Positions 4,815 to 6,175 of a DNA stretch of 6,175 nt are shown piece by piece. The notes under the pieces are model-generated. The model saw only the letters and a list, made by a program, of their open reading frames with translations. It had not been told where the DNA came from and made no database searches. The stretch is from Acidobacteriota bacterium (GTDB taxonomy: Bacteria > Acidobacteriota > Terriglobia > Terriglobales > Acidobacteriaceae), in the NCBI GenBank assembly GCA_003225615.1, contig QIAS01000014.1, positions 1-6,175 of the forward strand, given 5' to 3'. Every line of letters begins with the position of its first letter. Position 1 is the stretch's first letter. The position numbers were made by a program, and so were the translations under genes.

Positions 4815-6175
4815 TTACTGCACTTTAATCCAGAACGGAGAGGATGGGATGCCGTTGGCAACCACGAATAATTGGCTCACGCCCTTCTCCGCGGTTGCCG
4901 GGACATCGAACTGGGTGGAGACTTTTCTGCTGCCGGTGGCGACGGCCATGGTGCTGTGGTTGTGCGTGCGGCAGTAGAAAACGTGGCCCGTCGCTTGGTT
5001 GACGATTCGGACCAGGGGGAAATTAGTAGCCGCCTGGAAATCGTCGCCGTAAGCAGCTCCCTGCGAGAAGCCGTTCAACTGCGTGCAGGATACGGTGTAG
5101 GTTTTGCCACGTCCGACAGTAGTGGGTGCGGAACTAATAGTGGGCGCCCATGCGGGATTGGGAGCACCGAGAGGAGTGAAGACCTCAACGTTGGTGCTGA
5201 AGTCGGTGAACAATATTTGTCCGCTGGGCAGAACGAGCAGATGTCCAACGAACGAGGCATCTTCGAGCGCACTGGCAGGCGTATTAGTTAGGCTCAGACT
5301 GTTGCCATTCCACTCGAAGAACTGTCCGGCGGGAGGATAGAACCGGCTCGGGCTGGAGAAAATCAAGACATTGCCATTCGGCTCCAGCGCCGCAGGGCCA
5401 TCCGCGCTGCCGTAGGCGGCAGGAAAATCCGGACCTGCGGCCCATGTTCCGGTGTGCGAGTTGTAGATTGCCGTGTGCCCGGGTCCGCAAGTATTGGCTC
5501 CCGTCGCAAATACCGTCCCGTCGGGCCGCAAGACCGCAGGGCCGACTTCATAGGACGCTGCAGTTGACCCGCCGCAGGTTCCGGTGGCTGGATCGTAGAG
5601 CTCAGAATTTGTTCCGGCGGCATCGTACTGAAAAACGTAGGCATCTACGGTCAGCACCTTTCCGCTGGGCAGCAGAGTCCAACCTTCCTCGTCGTTGATG
5701 TCGAACTTGCCGGCGCCCGTGGCGGTCCAAGTCATGGTGCTGGGATTAAAGAGAGCTTGTTCTTTGGTGCAGCAATTTGCCTGCATGTAGGTGCCATTGG
5801 GAAGCACGACGGTTTGGGCGTCGCCGATCGTTGTCCACCCTTGTGGGGGTTGGACGGGTGTCCAGCTATTCTTGCGCGGGTCATAGAGGGCACCCTGGTT
5901 GGTCCAAACAGCATTGCAACTTCCGGTAGCGCAGTTATACTCACCGCCCTCGATCACCACTCGGCCATTAGGGAGCACTACGGATCCAAAATACAGCGGG
6001 GCGTAGCCGCTGGGGAACGGTGCCACCTGTGTCCAGGTGCCGTTGACGTAGCTACCATTGGCATCGGGTGTGAGCTTGTACCAGGAACTGTAGTCGGTGC
6101 CGGTGCACGTCAGGCAGTTTGGTTCTGAATGCGCCAACACCGTGCCATCGGTCAACAGGAGCATGGCACCCGGAT
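4815..6175 (-). CDS. Kelch/galactose-oxidase-like beta-propeller protein (5' end outside window)
   Basis: The frame stays open to the window edge (PGA precedes the Met at 6164), so the N-terminus, probably with a signal peptide, is missing. I number from that Met; 449 residues are visible. Seven repeats of the pattern L-P-x-G-x-V recur at about 4, 64, 121, 165, 212, 260 and 312 (LTDGTV, LPNGRV, LPNGT, LPSGKV, LRPDGTV, LEPNGNV, LPSGQI), as expected for a seven-bladed kelch propeller. Residues 341-449 (APTISSAPTTVGRGKTYTV... to the end) resemble the E-set domain that ends galactose oxidase, including LVRI, a TH motif (400-401) and the closing LFVVANGIPSSPF. However, where galactose oxidase has its copper ligands Tyr495-His496, alignment by the LPxG motif puts Phe305-Val306 here. 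A radical copper oxidase activity is therefore unlikely; a secreted binding or structural role is more plausible. The family call is sound and the substrate is unknown. Confidence 0.82.
   Translation of the reverse strand, partial: PGAMLLLTDGTVLAHSEPNCLTCTGTDYSSWYKLTPDANGSYVNGTWTQVAPFPSGYAPLYFGSVVLPNGRVVIEGGEYNCATGSCNAVWTNQGALYDPRKNSWTPVQPPQGWTTIGDAQTVVLPNGTYMQANCCTKEQALFNPSTMTWTATGAGKFDINDEEGWTLLPSGKVLTVDAYVFQYDAAGTNSELYDPATGTCGGSTAASYEVGPAVLRPDGTVFATGANTCGPGHTAIYNSHTGTWAAGPDFPAAYGSADGPAALEPNGNVLIFSSPSRFYPPAGQFFEWNGNSLSLTNTPASALEDASFVGHLLVLPSGQILFTDFSTNVEVFTPLGAPNPAWAPTISSAPTTVGRGKTYTVSCTQLNGFSQGAAYGDDFQAATNFPLVRIVNQATGHVFYCRTHNHSTMAVATGSRKVSTQFDVPATAEKGVSQLFVVANGIPSSPFWIKVQ

Noticed and set aside
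1..6175. CRISPR array, tRNA/rRNA, transposase, phage or defence genes
   Set aside because: There are no regularly spaced repeats, no cloverleaf-like segment noticed by eye, and every sizeable frame is explained by the five genes described.

Overview
The window looks like chromosomal DNA of a Gram-negative, fairly GC-rich bacterium. An Acidobacteriota-type genome (Terriglobia or Koribacter-like) is my best guess. I base this on the lipid A gene lpxD, an M61-PDZ peptidase, a zinc-ribbon protein with one membrane span of a kind I associate with that phylum, and dispersed intergenic repeats. I judged taxonomy from protein style alone and ran no search.

Layout, left to right. Positions 1-1738 (+) hold the 3' part of an M61 (glycyl aminopeptidase-like) metallopeptidase with a C-terminal PDZ domain. 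Its reading frame breaks near 846-863, between the HEXXH zinc motif and the third zinc ligand. Its stop codon overlaps the GTG start of a PlsC-type acyltransferase gene (1735-2487, +), so the two probably form a translationally coupled pair. Convergent to this pair is lpxD (2532-3536, -), intact at 334 codons. A long imperfect inverted repeat of the ACAAAGGACACGAAG type fills the junction; it encodes the last residues of PlsC and supplies the lpxD stop codon. Upstream of lpxD, on the same strand, is a zinc-ribbon/single-TM/extracytoplasmic-domain gene (3765-4590, -), split by one extra A in an A6 run. Further upstream is the 3' part of a kelch/galactose-oxidase-like beta-propeller gene (4815 to beyond 6175, -).

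Two non-coding stretches of about 225 bp (3537-3764 and 4591-4814) each carry a related GC-rich hairpin element placed directly downstream of a minus-strand stop codon. The copy at 3673-3746 has a longer loop that carries a second repeat-like motif.

Functionally, PlsC (phospholipid acylation) and LpxD (lipid A N-acylation) both serve envelope lipid synthesis. The other three genes are an apparently exported peptidase, a membrane-anchored protein and a probably secreted propeller. I see no phage, CRISPR, toxin-antitoxin, biosynthetic or defence cluster, no RNA gene and no transposase. The most notable signals are the two frame breaks and the repeat elements; I did not find a convincing new multi-gene system.
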